Part shown: positions 9,214-18,898 of the stretch, one piece after another
Layout: every line of letters starts with the position of its first letter
Position numbering within the stretch: position 1 is the first letter of the stretch
Made by a program: the position numbers and the translations under genes
From: Jaenimonas drosophilae
Taxonomy: Eukaryota > Euglenozoa > Kinetoplastea > Trypanosomatida > Trypanosomatidae
DNA: 42,392 bases
Direction of reading: 5' to 3'
Assembly: GCA_030849065.1 (NCBI GenBank)
Contig: JASAON010001502.1
Span: forward strand, 1 to 42,392
Notes under the pieces: generated by a model
Seen by the model: only the letters and a program-made list of their open reading frames with translations
Database searches by the model: none
Told to the model about the DNA's origin: nothing

Positions 9214-10178
9214 AACCTGCAAACGATGATCTACTCTGATCGTATACAAGATGAAGAAGGGAACGGGTGATGTTTCCTGGTCCTTCTCACAGGAGGTTCT
9301 CAGTAGAGAAGAAGACCTTGTGTGTTCTTGCTAGAAACCACAGCAGCAAAATAGGAAAAGAAAGTGGAGGAGTATTGGGGGTACAGCCACACTCATGGCG
9401 AATGGCAGCAAGGCGAGTGTTACACGCCACGGTGGTACGCCCCCCACCACATGGAGGTGGGAGTGACGAAACTTTTCACATGATCACGTCGCACGGCACC
9501 AAGGGAGGGCAGACATGGACCATCCTCGATCTCATACCTTCCTGGCGCACACATTTGTGTGTGGGTGGGTGTGAAGGACGACCTCTCCATCCGTTACACT
9601 CATACACGCACGCACACACATCGCACGAAGAGAATATCTCCGTAGATCGTGTCGCCGATGTCCTTAGCTGTACATCAACGGTCGGAAAACAACAAAAACA
9701 AAAATTCTCTTTTTTTTTTACATGTCAGCTTCCGTCACTCGAGTTCTTCCCCTTCTCCTTCCTTGTCCCGGCCTCCCCACCACAGCAAAAGAGGAGAACC
9801 ATGCACAGCCTCACACACATAACTGCACACAGAAAAGCCTTCGACCAACGTACGTGTGAAGAGCCGTCAACAGAGCCCATCTTCACGAGTCGGCCACCGA
9901 TCCTTTCCGAGGTGGTTGGACGGTGTTGTGGCTCCACAACAGTTGTGTGCGTGTGTTGGAGGAGGAGAGGAACACCACGAGAGAGCAGGGCGGAGGTGAG
10001 GTCACGAAGGGAGGGGCAGTGGGCGAGGGCATCAGCCCATCTCCCTCTCCCCAACTCTGTCAGCCCAGCACCTCCTCTAAACATTGCCGTCGCGATTGCC
10101 GCGGCGCAAAGGCCAGGCTAGAGAACACGCACATCTCATACTTCATTCTATCACTGAGCGGTCCTTCATATATGCAAC
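9214..10178 (-). other. Long spacer: leader of the permease plus 3' region of RSP4/6
   Basis: About 180 bases next to 9213 form the ATG-free leader, with AGs near 9237 below a purine-rich stretch (pyrimidine on the transcribed strand) at 9250-9267. The rest is presumed 3' untranslated sequence of RSP4/6. A plus-strand frame is open at 9270-10121 and carries its own pyrimidine tract, but I do not call it a gene (see findings). Confidence 0.5.
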
Positions 10179-11828
10179 TTAGTTCTCTTCCTCCTCTTCC
10201 TCCTCGTCTTCCTGAGGACGAGTCGGAAGTGGGGCGTAGTCTAGCTCCTCATCCATGGTGGCATCGCGCTGCAACACAAGGCCCGTCTCGGGGTACTCCA
10301 CTAAGCGGGCGGGTGGGAAGTTGGGGGCGTAGTCGATGCCCTGGAGGTTCTTTAGGCCATCACCCATGTAGAGCATCTGGTACTCCGCACCTGGCTTGCC
10401 ACGGGTGGTCACGGCGTAGGTCATGGCGCCCGGCCAGAGCATCGAGCGAGCTACGTAGGTGCAGTTAACGCTGCTTTCGTTGTGGAAGCCACGGCGGAAG
10501 CTCCAGGCGGGGAAGCTAGCACGGCTGTGGCCGGGGAAGGAGAGGGTACAGTCCTTGCTGAGGTCGGAGAGGAATGGGTTAATGTGCTCGGTGCGGTCAA
10601 TGGGCTCATCAGGCTCACCCTCCTCCTCCTCCACAACATCGGGCGGAGGGGCGACGGTCACACGGCCGTTCTTCAGCAGAGTCGGGGCAATGTGTACCCA
10701 GAAGCGGCCCTGAAGCAGCTCATCATCGGGGAAGCCCTTGAACCACGACTGCACGCTTTGGATGGTCTCGGTGTCCTCCTCATCGGGCACCTCCTGCGGG
10801 ATGAGTGGGGGGATGGCGCCGTAGGCCGGGACGACAGAGGGCGGTGGAATGGGGTTGCCATCTTCATCCTCGTCCTCCTCCGGCACCGCACCCTCGGTGG
10901 TGAAGATGTCACGAGGGGCGATGCGGCAGTTGGAGGTGATGCGGGCAATCTGCGCGCGGAGGTAGTTCTTCTCCACACCAGGGAATTTGGGGTGGCTTAG
11001 CACGGGGGCCTCCAAATCGCCCGTGAAGGCGTTGCGGATGAAGCGCGCCGCGCACACCTGCTGCGGCGTCACGTCGGGAAGACGCGTCCATCGCGTGGGA
11101 TCGGTGCTCGGGGCGGCGTAGTACACCGACTCATTCACTCCAGTTCCTGCCTCCTCACGGGCGACGGAGTGGTGCTTGCGAGCCACATAACCAAACAACA
11201 CCTCTGCCACACCCTCAATGGGTTGGCCTTCCTCCTCGTCATCCTCGAGCTCTTCCTCCTCCTCCTCGGGAAGTCGTGAGGGATCGATCTTGGTTTCGGC
11301 GATGTAGTAGTCACCCGGAGATCCCGTCACTTTACCCCAGAAGCGCGCGCTCGCCAGAGGCTCTGCCCGCACCAGCTTCTTCAGGCCAATCACCAGACGA
11401 AAGCTCTCCTCGCTCGGCAGACCGGTGCCGACGGCGTTGAAGGCGTGCTGCTCCGTCACAATATCGTTGAGGAATCCAGGAAGCTCTTCCTCCTCCTCCT
11501 CGGGTGGGGGTAGCTCCTCCTCCTCCTCATCTCCATCCAGAGGCTTGCGATGTGGCTTGGGTGGGGCGATGGTGGTGCAGTAGTTGGAGGCCCAGCTCAC
11601 GTTGGTGAGGGCGTCTGCCGGCACGTTGCTCTTCGCTAGCAGCCTCGACTCTGAGTAGAGGCTGCACGTCTTGGGTGGCACGTTGTTGCCCGTGAGGACG
11701 AAGGTGGAGGTTGGCTGAAGCGCCTCCAGGGTACTACGGGGCTTCTCACAAATCACGTGCGAGAGGACGGATACCATGTGGTTCCACAGCGGCGTGCCGC
11801 GGATGTCAGAGTCGGTCAATCCTGGCAT
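10179..11828 (-). CDS. Radial spoke head protein, RSP4/6 family
   Basis: Structural protein of the radial spoke head in motile flagella, where it helps pass signals from the central pair to the dynein arms. The protein has 549 residues. The core signature is at 140-180: ESFRLVIGLKKLVRAEPLAS followed by ARFWGKVTGSPGDYYIAE, the classic RSP4/6 block. Later conserved parts include FPDDELLQGRFWVHIAPTLL and AYAVTTRG-like stretches towards the C-terminus. Highly acidic Glu-rich runs interrupt the fold at about 100-116, 187-207 and at the very C-terminus (EDEEEEEEEN), as is common in the family. Start ATG 11828 is the first after the ATG-free stretch 11829-12043. It shows the organism has a motile 9+2 axoneme. 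Confidence 0.93.
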   Translation of the reverse strand: MPGLTDSDIRGTPLWNHMVSVLSHVICEKPRSTLEALQPTSTFVLTGNNVPPKTCSLYSESRLLAKSNVPADALTNVSWASNYCTTIAPPKPHRKPLDGDEEEEELPPPEEEEEELPGFLNDIVTEQHAFNAVGTGLPSEESFRLVIGLKKLVRAEPLASARFWGKVTGSPGDYYIAETKIDPSRLPEEEEEELEDDEEEGQPIEGVAEVLFGYVARKHHSVAREEAGTGVNESVYYAAPSTDPTRWTRLPDVTPQQVCAARFIRNAFTGDLEAPVLSHPKFPGVEKNYLRAQIARITSNCRIAPRDIFTTEGAVPEEDEDEDGNPIPPPSVVPAYGAIPPLIPQEVPDEEDTETIQSVQSWFKGFPDDELLQGRFWVHIAPTLLKNGRVTVAPPPDVVEEEEGEPDEPIDRTEHINPFLSDLSKDCTLSFPGHSRASFPAWSFRRGFHNESSVNCTYVARSMLWPGAMTYAVTTRGKPGAEYQMLYMGDGLKNLQGIDYAPNFPPARLVEYPETGLVLQRDATMDEELDYAPLPTRPQEDEEEEEEEN

Positions 11829-12201
11829 GTGTCACAGCAGTGAAATGTGTGTGTATGTGTGGTACTGATTGGGGGGTACGAGTGTGTCGTACACCAAAGG
11901 CAGCCTTTGTGTTGTGAGGTCGTTCAGCCACTAGCAGCGTCGAGTTGTGGAGCGAGAAGCTGCAAACACGGCGACTACCAACAGGTGGACGGCGTAGAAA
12001 CAACACCAAAAATAAAAAGAAGCACCAAGAATGGCGAACCTACCCATGATAATGAATGATGAAAACAGAAAGAGAGAGATGGATGATGAATGCAAGTGCG
12101 TAAGGTGAGGATCCAAAGCCTTCACAGTTGTTGTTCGCACAACAACAGCAGTAGCGAGAAGCAGATCCCTTGGTACGTGATGATGGCCAGTGTTTAGTGA
12201 G
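11829..12201 (-). other. Spacer with ATG-free leader of RSP4/6
   Basis: No ATG on the transcribed strand from 11829 to 12043. Purine-rich stretches at 12010-12022 and 12059-12095 on the plus strand are pyrimidine tracts on the transcribed strand. No gene seen. Confidence 0.5.
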
Positions 12202-12612
12202 TCAGGTGGACTTGGGATCCCTAAGCACATCAAACTCTGGTTTCTTGTGAAGTGGCTTCTCCAGACTACGCAAGGGTGACTTCCACGCACGATCTTTATC
12301 AATCATGGTGCCATACAACTGCTCCTGCCCCGGATTCACACGTGTCTCGTACAACATCTCCGACTCGTAGCCCATCAAGGTTTGCAGAAAGACATCGTGG
12401 CCCAGTGAGAAGTAGAGTGCCGCAGTGATGGTGGCGCCTAAACCAAAAATGCGGATTGGGGCCCACATGAAAGCCTGCCGCGCAAGTTTGTTGCGATCCA
12501 CGCGTGAGTCGTTAAACCGCACGTGCATGATGCCTCGCCAACTACGTGTGCGGCGGATGATGGGCCGCTGCGAGATCTCCCGCGCGGCGCGGGTGGGTGG
12601 GATGAAGGACAT
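12202..12612 (-). CDS. Small single-pass membrane protein, possibly mitochondrial
   Basis: Not recognised. The protein has 136 residues. The first 45 are rich in Arg and lack acidic residues until D35, as in a mitochondrial presequence. A hydrophobic helix follows at about 50-70 (APIRIFGLGATITAALYFSL), then a hydrophilic C-terminal part with charged and Pro residues. This shape fits a small inner-membrane subunit, such as an accessory part of a respiratory complex or ATP synthase, but no family motif supports that. The start is the first ATG below a clear acceptor signal (AG at 12628-12627, tract 12668-12649), leaving a 14-base leader. Confidence 0.7.
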   Translation of the reverse strand: MSFIPPTRAAREISQRPIIRRTRSWRGIMHVRFNDSRVDRNKLARQAFMWAPIRIFGLGATITAALYFSLGHDVFLQTLMGYESEMLYETRVNPGQEQLYGTMIDKDRAWKSPLRSLEKPLHKKPEFDVLRDPKST

Positions 12613-12863
12613 AGCCCACGGAAAGTCTAGTGAAGCAACAGTTGGAGTGAAGAAGAAAAGAGGAAAAATAGGTGACGAACATCATAGCATGTGATGGGTG
12701 CGGTAACAGAAACCAGCAGCACCGACGTGAAGTGGGCTGAGCACAGCACAGAGATCTCACGTTATTCAGCTGTTTATCTCAGTGGTCGTTACTAGTTACT
12801 CGAGTGCCACACAATGGTGGCCCACAATCCGTCCTTCTCACAGCCCCCGTTATGTTGGTGCAT

Positions 12864-14855
12864 CTAGGCCTTTCGTGCCTTCTTGCCAGGCTTGCCGCCC
12901 GATGACTTGGCTGAAGTTCCCTTCTTGCCTCCCTTCTTGGGCTTGGCAGGCTCCACAGCTCCTTCATCCACGTCGTAGAAGTGCTCCTCATCATCATCAT
13001 CGTCATCGTCATCGTCGTCACCGCCCTTGCCTCCAGGTCCCACCATGCCAGATACCACAAAGCCCATATCATCATCATCATCTCCCTCATCATCATCCAC
13101 GGCGGGGAGCTTCTCCTTCTTGGCGCGCTTCGTCGCTGGCTCCGCCGCCTTTGCCCCCTTCTTGGTTCCCACAGCTTCGGCGGAGCTCCGCTTCTTGCCG
13201 GGCGTGGTGGCTGCCCCCATCTCTTCCTCCAATGATGTGCCCTTGAAGTAGGCCGCCTTGTCTGTGACGCCGTAGCGGCGGAGGTAGGCCTCCTCATCAT
13301 AATCATCATCTTCATTGGTGGGGGCGGGAAGCTCCTCCGTGAGCGGGGCGCTCGCATCATCTCCGCGATCCACGCGCAACACGCAGCCACGCAAACGAGA
13401 GCCGTGGAGCTTCTCCTGCGCGTAGGCGGCGTAGGCGGGAAGGACGAAGGTCAGCCGAGCAATCCCCGTCGCGAGACGTGTTTGTGGGTGAACGAGAAGC
13501 TCACAGGACTTGAGCTTCCCACAGGCGGCAAAGTGCTGACGAAGCTGCTCAGCCGTGATGTCATCGGCGAGGTTGCCCACGTAGACCTCGCAAGGACCTT
13601 GATCGAGGAGGTTGTACTTTGACGTGATGCCCGAGACGTTTGCGGCGCTGCTCGATGTTTGTTGGAGCGGGGTGGCCAATTTCCGTGGTGCCCGGGCCTC
13701 CTTCTGAGGCACCTCTGCCCCCAGCGGTACCACCATCTCATCAAAATCCTCCACACCCTCAGCGGTGCTCGAACCGCTGGCACCAGGAAGTGGTGCGGCG
13801 GGCGTTGCCCGACCCGCACCTCCGCGTGAGTAGGGCAGAGACCCAGGCGCTGCCGCAGGAACAGCCGATACCTTACGTCCTAGGAGCTGGAAGCCATCAA
13901 AGAAGCGCAAGGCGGGTTGCACATCCTCATCACTCGTGAAGGTGAGAAAGGCCTTGCGGTTGTTGGAGGTCATCTTGATGGTATCGAGCTTCGCCTCGAG
14001 CTGCGGCGCCACCTCCCGCAGCACCTCGCGGATGATCTCTGGCTGAGCAACCTTGGCGAGATCGGTCAGGAGCACCTGGCGGGAGAAGCTATCCTTGCCG
14101 AGGTCCTTCATGCCGGCAATATCCTGCACCGCCTCGAGGTCACGAGGCTTGGGCTCCTCCACACGAAGGGAGCGGCCGAGGAACTTGCGCCCGTTGAGCA
14201 CGCGAATGGCCGTCGCGACGCTGTGTGGTGATTGGAACACAAGGAAGCCAAAGCCTTGGCCTGGGCGCTTGATCAGCCGAAGTGGCTTCCCCACCTTCCA
14301 CGCTGTGGCAAACTGCATAATCTCATCCTCGAGTGACGGCTTTCCCGCCGCCTCGTAGTTGTAGGGGAGGCCATCAATGAAGATCTTGTTGTTGAGGCGC
14401 TTGGGCAGCTCCGTTCCTTCAGAGGTCACCGTGGTGATGACCTTGCGTGGGGCGGAAGGGGCGCCATCGGCAACAGCAGCGGGGGCAGCCTTGGGGGGTT
14501 GCACTCTTGCCTTGTTGGATGGCATCCCTTCATGTTGGCGTTGTGGGCGCTGCGGTTGTTGCTGATGTTGCTGCTTTTGGTGGTAGTTGCCGGCTCCTCC
14601 ACGTCGTGGGGGTGCGGATGTGCGCATCTTGGAGTAGTCCACGTCATCTTCACGTCCTGCGCGAGCGCTCACCGCCGTTGGTGGGGCATCTCCATCATCA
14701 TCATCGAAGGATGCCCGACGAATTGGTGCAGCAGAAACAACGGGAAATGCAGGAACCTTTGATGCCCCGCGGCCAAGTGCGCCACCACGCCCACGGCCTC
14801 CACGGCCTTGTGTGCCACCACCCCCACGGGAGCCACCACGACCACGAAAGGCCAT
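12864..14855 (-). CDS. RNA-binding protein with three RRMs and RGG box (nucleolin-like architecture)
   Basis: Predicted nuclear or nucleolar RNA-binding protein of 663 residues. Residues 1-32 are an RGG/RG-rich tail. RRM1 spans about 156-234 (KIFIDGLPYN and GFGFLVF as RNP2 and RNP1), a degenerate RRM2 258-335 (RQVLLTDL, RKAFLTF) and RRM3 421-498 (CEVYVGNL, GIARLTF). Linkers are Ala/Gly/Pro-rich, with a Gln-rich patch at 92-108. The C-terminal region alternates acidic Asp runs (about 595-640) and Lys-rich basic stretches, ending KPGKKARKA. Acidic plus RGG plus several RRMs is the nucleolin/NOP44-46 style of organisation, but the exact orthologue is not identified. The first ATG below an acceptor at 14916-14915 is 14855. 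Confidence 0.82.
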   Translation of the reverse strand: MAFRGRGGSRGGGGTQGRGGRGRGGALGRGASKVPAFPVVSAAPIRRASFDDDDGDAPPTAVSARAGREDDVDYSKMRTSAPPRRGGAGNYHQKQQHQQQPQRPQRQHEGMPSNKARVQPPKAAPAAVADGAPSAPRKVITTVTSEGTELPKRLNNKIFIDGLPYNYEAAGKPSLEDEIMQFATAWKVGKPLRLIKRPGQGFGFLVFQSPHSVATAIRVLNGRKFLGRSLRVEEPKPRDLEAVQDIAGMKDLGKDSFSRQVLLTDLAKVAQPEIIREVLREVAPQLEAKLDTIKMTSNNRKAFLTFTSDEDVQPALRFFDGFQLLGRKVSAVPAAAPGSLPYSRGGAGRATPAAPLPGASGSSTAEGVEDFDEMVVPLGAEVPQKEARAPRKLATPLQQTSSSAANVSGITSKYNLLDQGPCEVYVGNLADDITAEQLRQHFAACGKLKSCELLVHPQTRLATGIARLTFVLPAYAAYAQEKLHGSRLRGCVLRVDRGDDASAPLTEELPAPTNEDDDYDEEAYLRRYGVTDKAAYFKGTSLEEEMGAATTPGKKRSSAEAVGTKKGAKAAEPATKRAKKEKLPAVDDDEGDDDDDMGFVVSGMVGPGGKGGDDDDDDDDDDEEHFYDVDEGAVEPAKPKKGGKKGTSAKSSGGKPGKKARKA

Positions 14856-15160
14856 TTCAGAAACTGAGAGAATATGTGTGTGTTGATGAAGGGGTCAAGC
14901 TCCCTTTCCCTAGGCTTCATTCAGAAAGAGGGAGAAGAAAGTGATGTGATGCCTGCACATGAGGTACACCATGCAAAGAGAGCACAAGAGCTTCACACAA
15001 CGGAAACAACCACGTAGCTTCATCACCACCTACAAGCACATCCACCAACGGTTTCACTTGCTACCACCTACTCTACCTATACTATCCATCAAGTGCCGGG
15101 CAGTGGGGTGCAGAAGAGAGGGAGATGACTGACAAACAACGCACGTACTCCCGCGCGCGC
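14856..15160 (-). other. Short spacer, no gene seen
   Basis: Pyrimidine tract on the transcribed strand at 14941-14922 with AG at 14916-14915, then a 59-base ATG-free leader. The remainder is presumed 3' untranslated sequence of the next gene upstream. Confidence 0.5.
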
Positions 15161-15985
15161 TTACCACCGCCCCGTCTCGTGCCAGGCGCGGAAGTTGGCC
15201 ACTTCCACGTGAAGGGGATTGGTGGTTTCGTGGCAGGCCCACGGCTCGTCGGCCATCGTGTTGAGGAGTAGCTTCGTCACTCGCTCAACGGCAAGGCGGG
15301 TGGAGCGGCGCTCATAGCGGTTGGAGCCGTGGTAGGATTCCAGCGCATCACCCAGCCGCTCCGCAATACGCCACACCATCGCATAGGAGATGTAGTGCTT
15401 CTGGAGCTGTTCGCGCATAAATGGGGTGGCGAGTGCGATGACGGCAGCATCATTGTGAGCCACCATAAAAGCGGCGTCGTAGAAATCGGCCCAGGCCGAC
15501 TTGAAGGCATCGGTGCATGGTGAGCTCATGGATGGGAAGTCCTTCAGAACGCGGCCCCACCACAGCTCCTCCAGGTTGGGTGAGCTACCTTCCTCACGCA
15601 ACGCACGCAGGATGTTGGCCGTCACAGGGCCCTCCTCTACTGCCAACGGATCAACCACGTACTTGTTTAGGCCACGCAGGGGTTGGTAGTGATCGCGCTC
15701 CACTTCGCTGTAGCCCTCCACACTAAAGATGTTGCCGCTGTCGTAGGCGATGCCAACGTGGCTGCCGGTGAGAGCCGCCGCCGTACTGGAGCTCTTATTC
15801 ACCACCTGGCGCATGTTATCCAGCCGGGGGAGCATATCACCCTGGGCGTAGGGCTGCGTACGCCCAGTGACGCCCATACCCCAGTACTCCACAAAACGTT
15901 GCTGGGTGAGGAGTGGGTGGCTGCGGTGGCTCGTCTGGAGGCTCGCGCCACATCGGCGGAGGTGTCCGGCTACCTTTGTGCGCAT
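15161..15985 (-). CDS. Unknown protein with probable mitochondrial presequence
   Basis: Not recognised. The protein has 274 residues. The first 35 or so are rich in Arg, His, Ser and Leu with no acidic residue (MRTKVAGHLRRCGASLQTSH), which fits a mitochondrial import signal. The rest is a mixed alpha-helical, Trp- and Tyr-rich soluble domain (LEELWWGRVLKDFPSMSSPC; SAWADFYDAAFMVAHNDAAV) without membrane helices or a catalytic motif I can name. Such proteins are common in kinetoplastid mitochondrial ribosomes and respiratory complexes, but that is only a guess. ATG 15985 is the first on the transcribed strand after the ATG-free stretch 15986-16163. Confidence 0.72.
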   Translation of the reverse strand: MRTKVAGHLRRCGASLQTSHRSHPLLTQQRFVEYWGMGVTGRTQPYAQGDMLPRLDNMRQVVNKSSSTAAALTGSHVGIAYDSGNIFSVEGYSEVERDHYQPLRGLNKYVVDPLAVEEGPVTANILRALREEGSSPNLEELWWGRVLKDFPSMSSPCTDAFKSAWADFYDAAFMVAHNDAAVIALATPFMREQLQKHYISYAMVWRIAERLGDALESYHGSNRYERRSTRLAVERVTKLLLNTMADEPWACHETTNPLHVEVANFRAWHETGRW

Positions 15986-16317
15986 CGCAAATGGATGAAT
16001 GCACTCTGAGTGAGAAGGGTGTGTGGTTCAGCTCAACCACGTATGTGCTATCCTAGTGAAGCTCACAAATAAATGAACGTACCTACCTTTACAGCAAACG
16101 AGATTATCAATGAAGTGTAGTGGGGAGAAGGTAGGGTTGTGTGGGGGCTTTTGTACCCTTGAGTCATTGTGCAATGATGTTGTGGGATACCGTGACACAC
16201 ACACACAACACCGATGTCGTGTGAGTGTGAGTGTGTGAGTGCTTCCCACACGAGCCAATAGTATGTGGTTGTGGTTGTGTTGGTTTGCATACATCAAGTG
16301 AGTGGGTTTGCTGTGTG
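15986..16317 (-). other. Spacer with short AC/GT repeats
   Basis: ATG-free on the transcribed strand from 15986 to 16163. A short AC run lies at 16196-16208 and GT-rich sequence follows at 16217-16240. No gene seen. Confidence 0.5.
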
Positions 16318-18369
16318 CTACTTCTTGCCTCGCTTCTTGCGTGTGGCAGCTGCAGCAAGACGTTGCTCAATCGTCATCTCTGCATGTTCGATGCGCTGCT
16401 CCACCTGCTCCATCTGGAACACCGTATCTGGTGGGAGCTCAATCGCATCGGCAGGGGGAAGCGGCAGCAACTCCGACGGAGCTCGCGCACCCTTCTTGGC
16501 TCCCCCAGTCTTTGCTCCACGTGAGGAAGGCCGGGAGGAGGCGGCGCTGCCTCGCTTAGACTTGCTCGGTGGGCGAGGTGTGGCGGCGGCATTCGCGGCC
16601 GCCTCCTCCGGCACCGCAGCGGCAGGCGCCTCCTCCGTTGGCGGTAGCTCCGGCCCACGCAACAGCGGGCTCATATCGAAGCTCTCTAGATGCTTGTTGA
16701 GCCGCAACACGTAGGCGCGCTCAACACGCTCATACTCACTCGTACTCAGCGCATTTTGCCTGTTCTCAACATCCGCGCGCTCACGTGCGTGCTGATCCTC
16801 AATCCATGCTGCATCACGCTCCATCGTGAGAGTTTGTAGTGGTTCATCAAAGAGCTCATCAAAGGCCTCTCGGAGAGTGTGCTCCGCCTCGAACCACAGC
16901 TGAATCCGCTCACTCTCCGTGGAGTAGAGCTCCGTCGCTAGGAAGGAGCGCAACGGGGGCAGGCACACCGTGGAGCTATCCTCAATCACCATCATGCGCT
17001 TCGTGTTCTTCACGAGGGCAGCTGGCGGGGCACACATCAGGTAAAAGAAGAGCCGCCAGTGCATCATGATGGAGCTGGTGAGATGCTGAAGCAGCGCGGC
17101 AGCCTCGGTGATGGAGAAGTAGGGGCCCACAGTGATTTGCTTCTCCACCTCCACCACCTCCTCCTCAATGGTATGAACCGTAACGAGAGGTGCCTTGGCG
17201 AGCTGCTCCTTCAGTGCCGCCACCTGCTTCTTGCTCAGCTTCTCCTTGCTTAGCTTCTTCTCAATGGCGGCTGAAAACTCTGGGTCGGGTATCTCCTTCG
17301 TCTGTGGTACTTTCCGCACCTGCCGCTCCAACACCACCGTTGGCACCAAACACGCCTGCGACGTCATGGCCTCCTGCAAGGCGTGCATCACCATCGCCTC
17401 CACCTCTGGCTCGGTGATGTTGTCGGGCAGGCTGTAGAGGCTCTCCACAAGACCCACGGCGTTGAGAAGTAGGCAGCGCGCCTGTACGCTGCTGAAGCCA
17501 TGGTAGCGAGCAAATTGAAGCACCTCCTCGAACCACTCCACCAGGGCGGTGTGTTGGAGCTCCTCCGGGCTCTCCTCACGATAGCAATAGCGGGTGTGGG
17601 GGCGGCACTCGGGCACACTGGGCTCCAGCTCGGCTGGATATCGCACAAGGTCGTCGGGGTGGTCCATGGAGCATGACGATGTGCAGGCACCACCACCATG
17701 ATGATGATGGTAGCTGTGCTCAACAAAGGAGTGGCGATCACGGCTGAGGATGAGATCATCCTCGGTGCGGTCGCGGGCGGGGAGATGAACCCCGAGAGCG
17801 CGTGCAACTCCGATGCGAAGAAGGGCTAACGTGGATGGTGGCGTAACATCTAAACCTCGTGCGGAGGTGGAGGCGGCCTCGTTGGCATCCATTGGTACAG
17901 CTCCCTCAAAGGCGCTGATAGAGGAGGGAAGAGAGATGGGCGATTGTGGTTGCTGGGCGAGGCGCTCCTCACTCGCAATGCGGCACATGCTTCCCGATGG
18001 AGATGATTTGCTCGGCGGTCCATCCATCATGGCGTCATTGTTGGTGGTGTTGTTGGCCCTCCAGATGGCCTCACTATGAAGGAGGTAGCACTCCTCCGCG
18101 AGGCGCTCGTTGTGGAGGCGCTCACGTACCAAACGACATGCCTCAGATCCGAGCTCGGGTGTGGTGGGCGGGCAGGCGGAGGCGGGGAAATTGGCCGCTG
18201 AGCGCGTGGCGGCTGCACCCATCCGCGCGGATGCTTCCTCCTTTTCCCCTTCCATGGCCCAACTCACACATTGGAGGAGCTCCTCAACGAAGGGGAGTGA
18301 GAAGAAGGTGGCCTGATCGGGTGGGGCGGTGAGAATCAGAGACTCCTCCGCGTAGGCCGTGGATGGCAT
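16318..18369 (-). CDS. Possible C8orf74/CLAMP (C1a-32-like) flagellar protein
   Basis: The protein has 683 residues. Residues 1-270 are low-complexity with a His cluster near 217-224. A helical core follows (about 275-475): LVEWFEEVLQFARYHGF, then after a Lys-rich insert FSITEAAALLQHLTSSIMM with HWRLFFYLM, and STVCLPPLRSFLA. It continues as a charged helical segment and ends in a Ser/Ala/Lys-rich basic tail (ATRKKRGKK). The order of the core (helix ending in GF, a CxPPxxxxLA-type turn, charged helix, basic tail) resembles vertebrate C8orf74 and the C1a-32/CLAMP family of central-pair proteins. This is by eye from memory of the family, not a search, and the insert at 340-410 is unusual. ATG 18369 is the first below an acceptor at 18397-18396. 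Confidence 0.5.
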   Translation of the reverse strand: MPSTAYAEESLILTAPPDQATFFSLPFVEELLQCVSWAMEGEKEEASARMGAAATRSAANFPASACPPTTPELGSEACRLVRERLHNERLAEECYLLHSEAIWRANNTTNNDAMMDGPPSKSSPSGSMCRIASEERLAQQPQSPISLPSSISAFEGAVPMDANEAASTSARGLDVTPPSTLALLRIGVARALGVHLPARDRTEDDLILSRDRHSFVEHSYHHHHGGGACTSSCSMDHPDDLVRYPAELEPSVPECRPHTRYCYREESPEELQHTALVEWFEEVLQFARYHGFSSVQARCLLLNAVGLVESLYSLPDNITEPEVEAMVMHALQEAMTSQACLVPTVVLERQVRKVPQTKEIPDPEFSAAIEKKLSKEKLSKKQVAALKEQLAKAPLVTVHTIEEEVVEVEKQITVGPYFSITEAAALLQHLTSSIMMHWRLFFYLMCAPPAALVKNTKRMMVIEDSSTVCLPPLRSFLATELYSTESERIQLWFEAEHTLREAFDELFDEPLQTLTMERDAAWIEDQHARERADVENRQNALSTSEYERVERAYVLRLNKHLESFDMSPLLRGPELPPTEEAPAAAVPEEAAANAAATPRPPSKSKRGSAASSRPSSRGAKTGGAKKGARAPSELLPLPPADAIELPPDTVFQMEQVEQRIEHAEMTIEQRLAAAATRKKRGKK

Positions 18370-18898
18370 CTCGTCTAGGTGCAAACACACAGTTCCTGCG
18401 TCGTGAAGAAAGAGAGAAGATGAAGGAGAGAATTCAGCTCTTGATGGTTGTGGGAGTTGTTGTTGTTGTTGGCGTCATGTCAAGAGGGTTGGTGATGCAC
18501 ATCACTACATCATGCCAACTAACAATAAAAGTTCTCACTCATGGCGAATTACATGATGCTGCTGAAGTCTGAAAAAATGTCACGAACCGTAGAAGAAGAA
18601 AAAAAGCTCATTTGAGATCCATGTGGGGTGAGAGAGAGCCGTCGTACACCATTGTTATGTAGATGGCATCTCTGCTTCATAGACCTCAGGCATCATCTGT
18701 TGTGGTGTGGGTGGAGCAGCAGTATATGGGAGAACCCTCTTCCCCGTATGAGCACGTCATGGATGTTCGTGGGAAAGACATGAAAAATGGAGCTCAAACA
18801 CGCAATAACATCCACAACAATGAAACAAAAACAAAATCACAGCAACAACAATCCATCCGAGGGAGGGGAGGGCATAGGTGGATCATTCTGTTAGAACA
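18370..18898 (-). other. Spacer with acceptor signal, no gene seen
   Basis: On the transcribed strand a pyrimidine tract at 18432-18405 is followed by AG at 18397-18396, giving a 26-base leader for the gene starting at 18369. Beyond it are a GTT-repeat stretch near 18450-18470 and what should be the 3' untranslated region of the small membrane-protein gene. The plus-strand frame at 18663-19052 is antisense to that gene at its end and is not supported. Confidence 0.5.
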
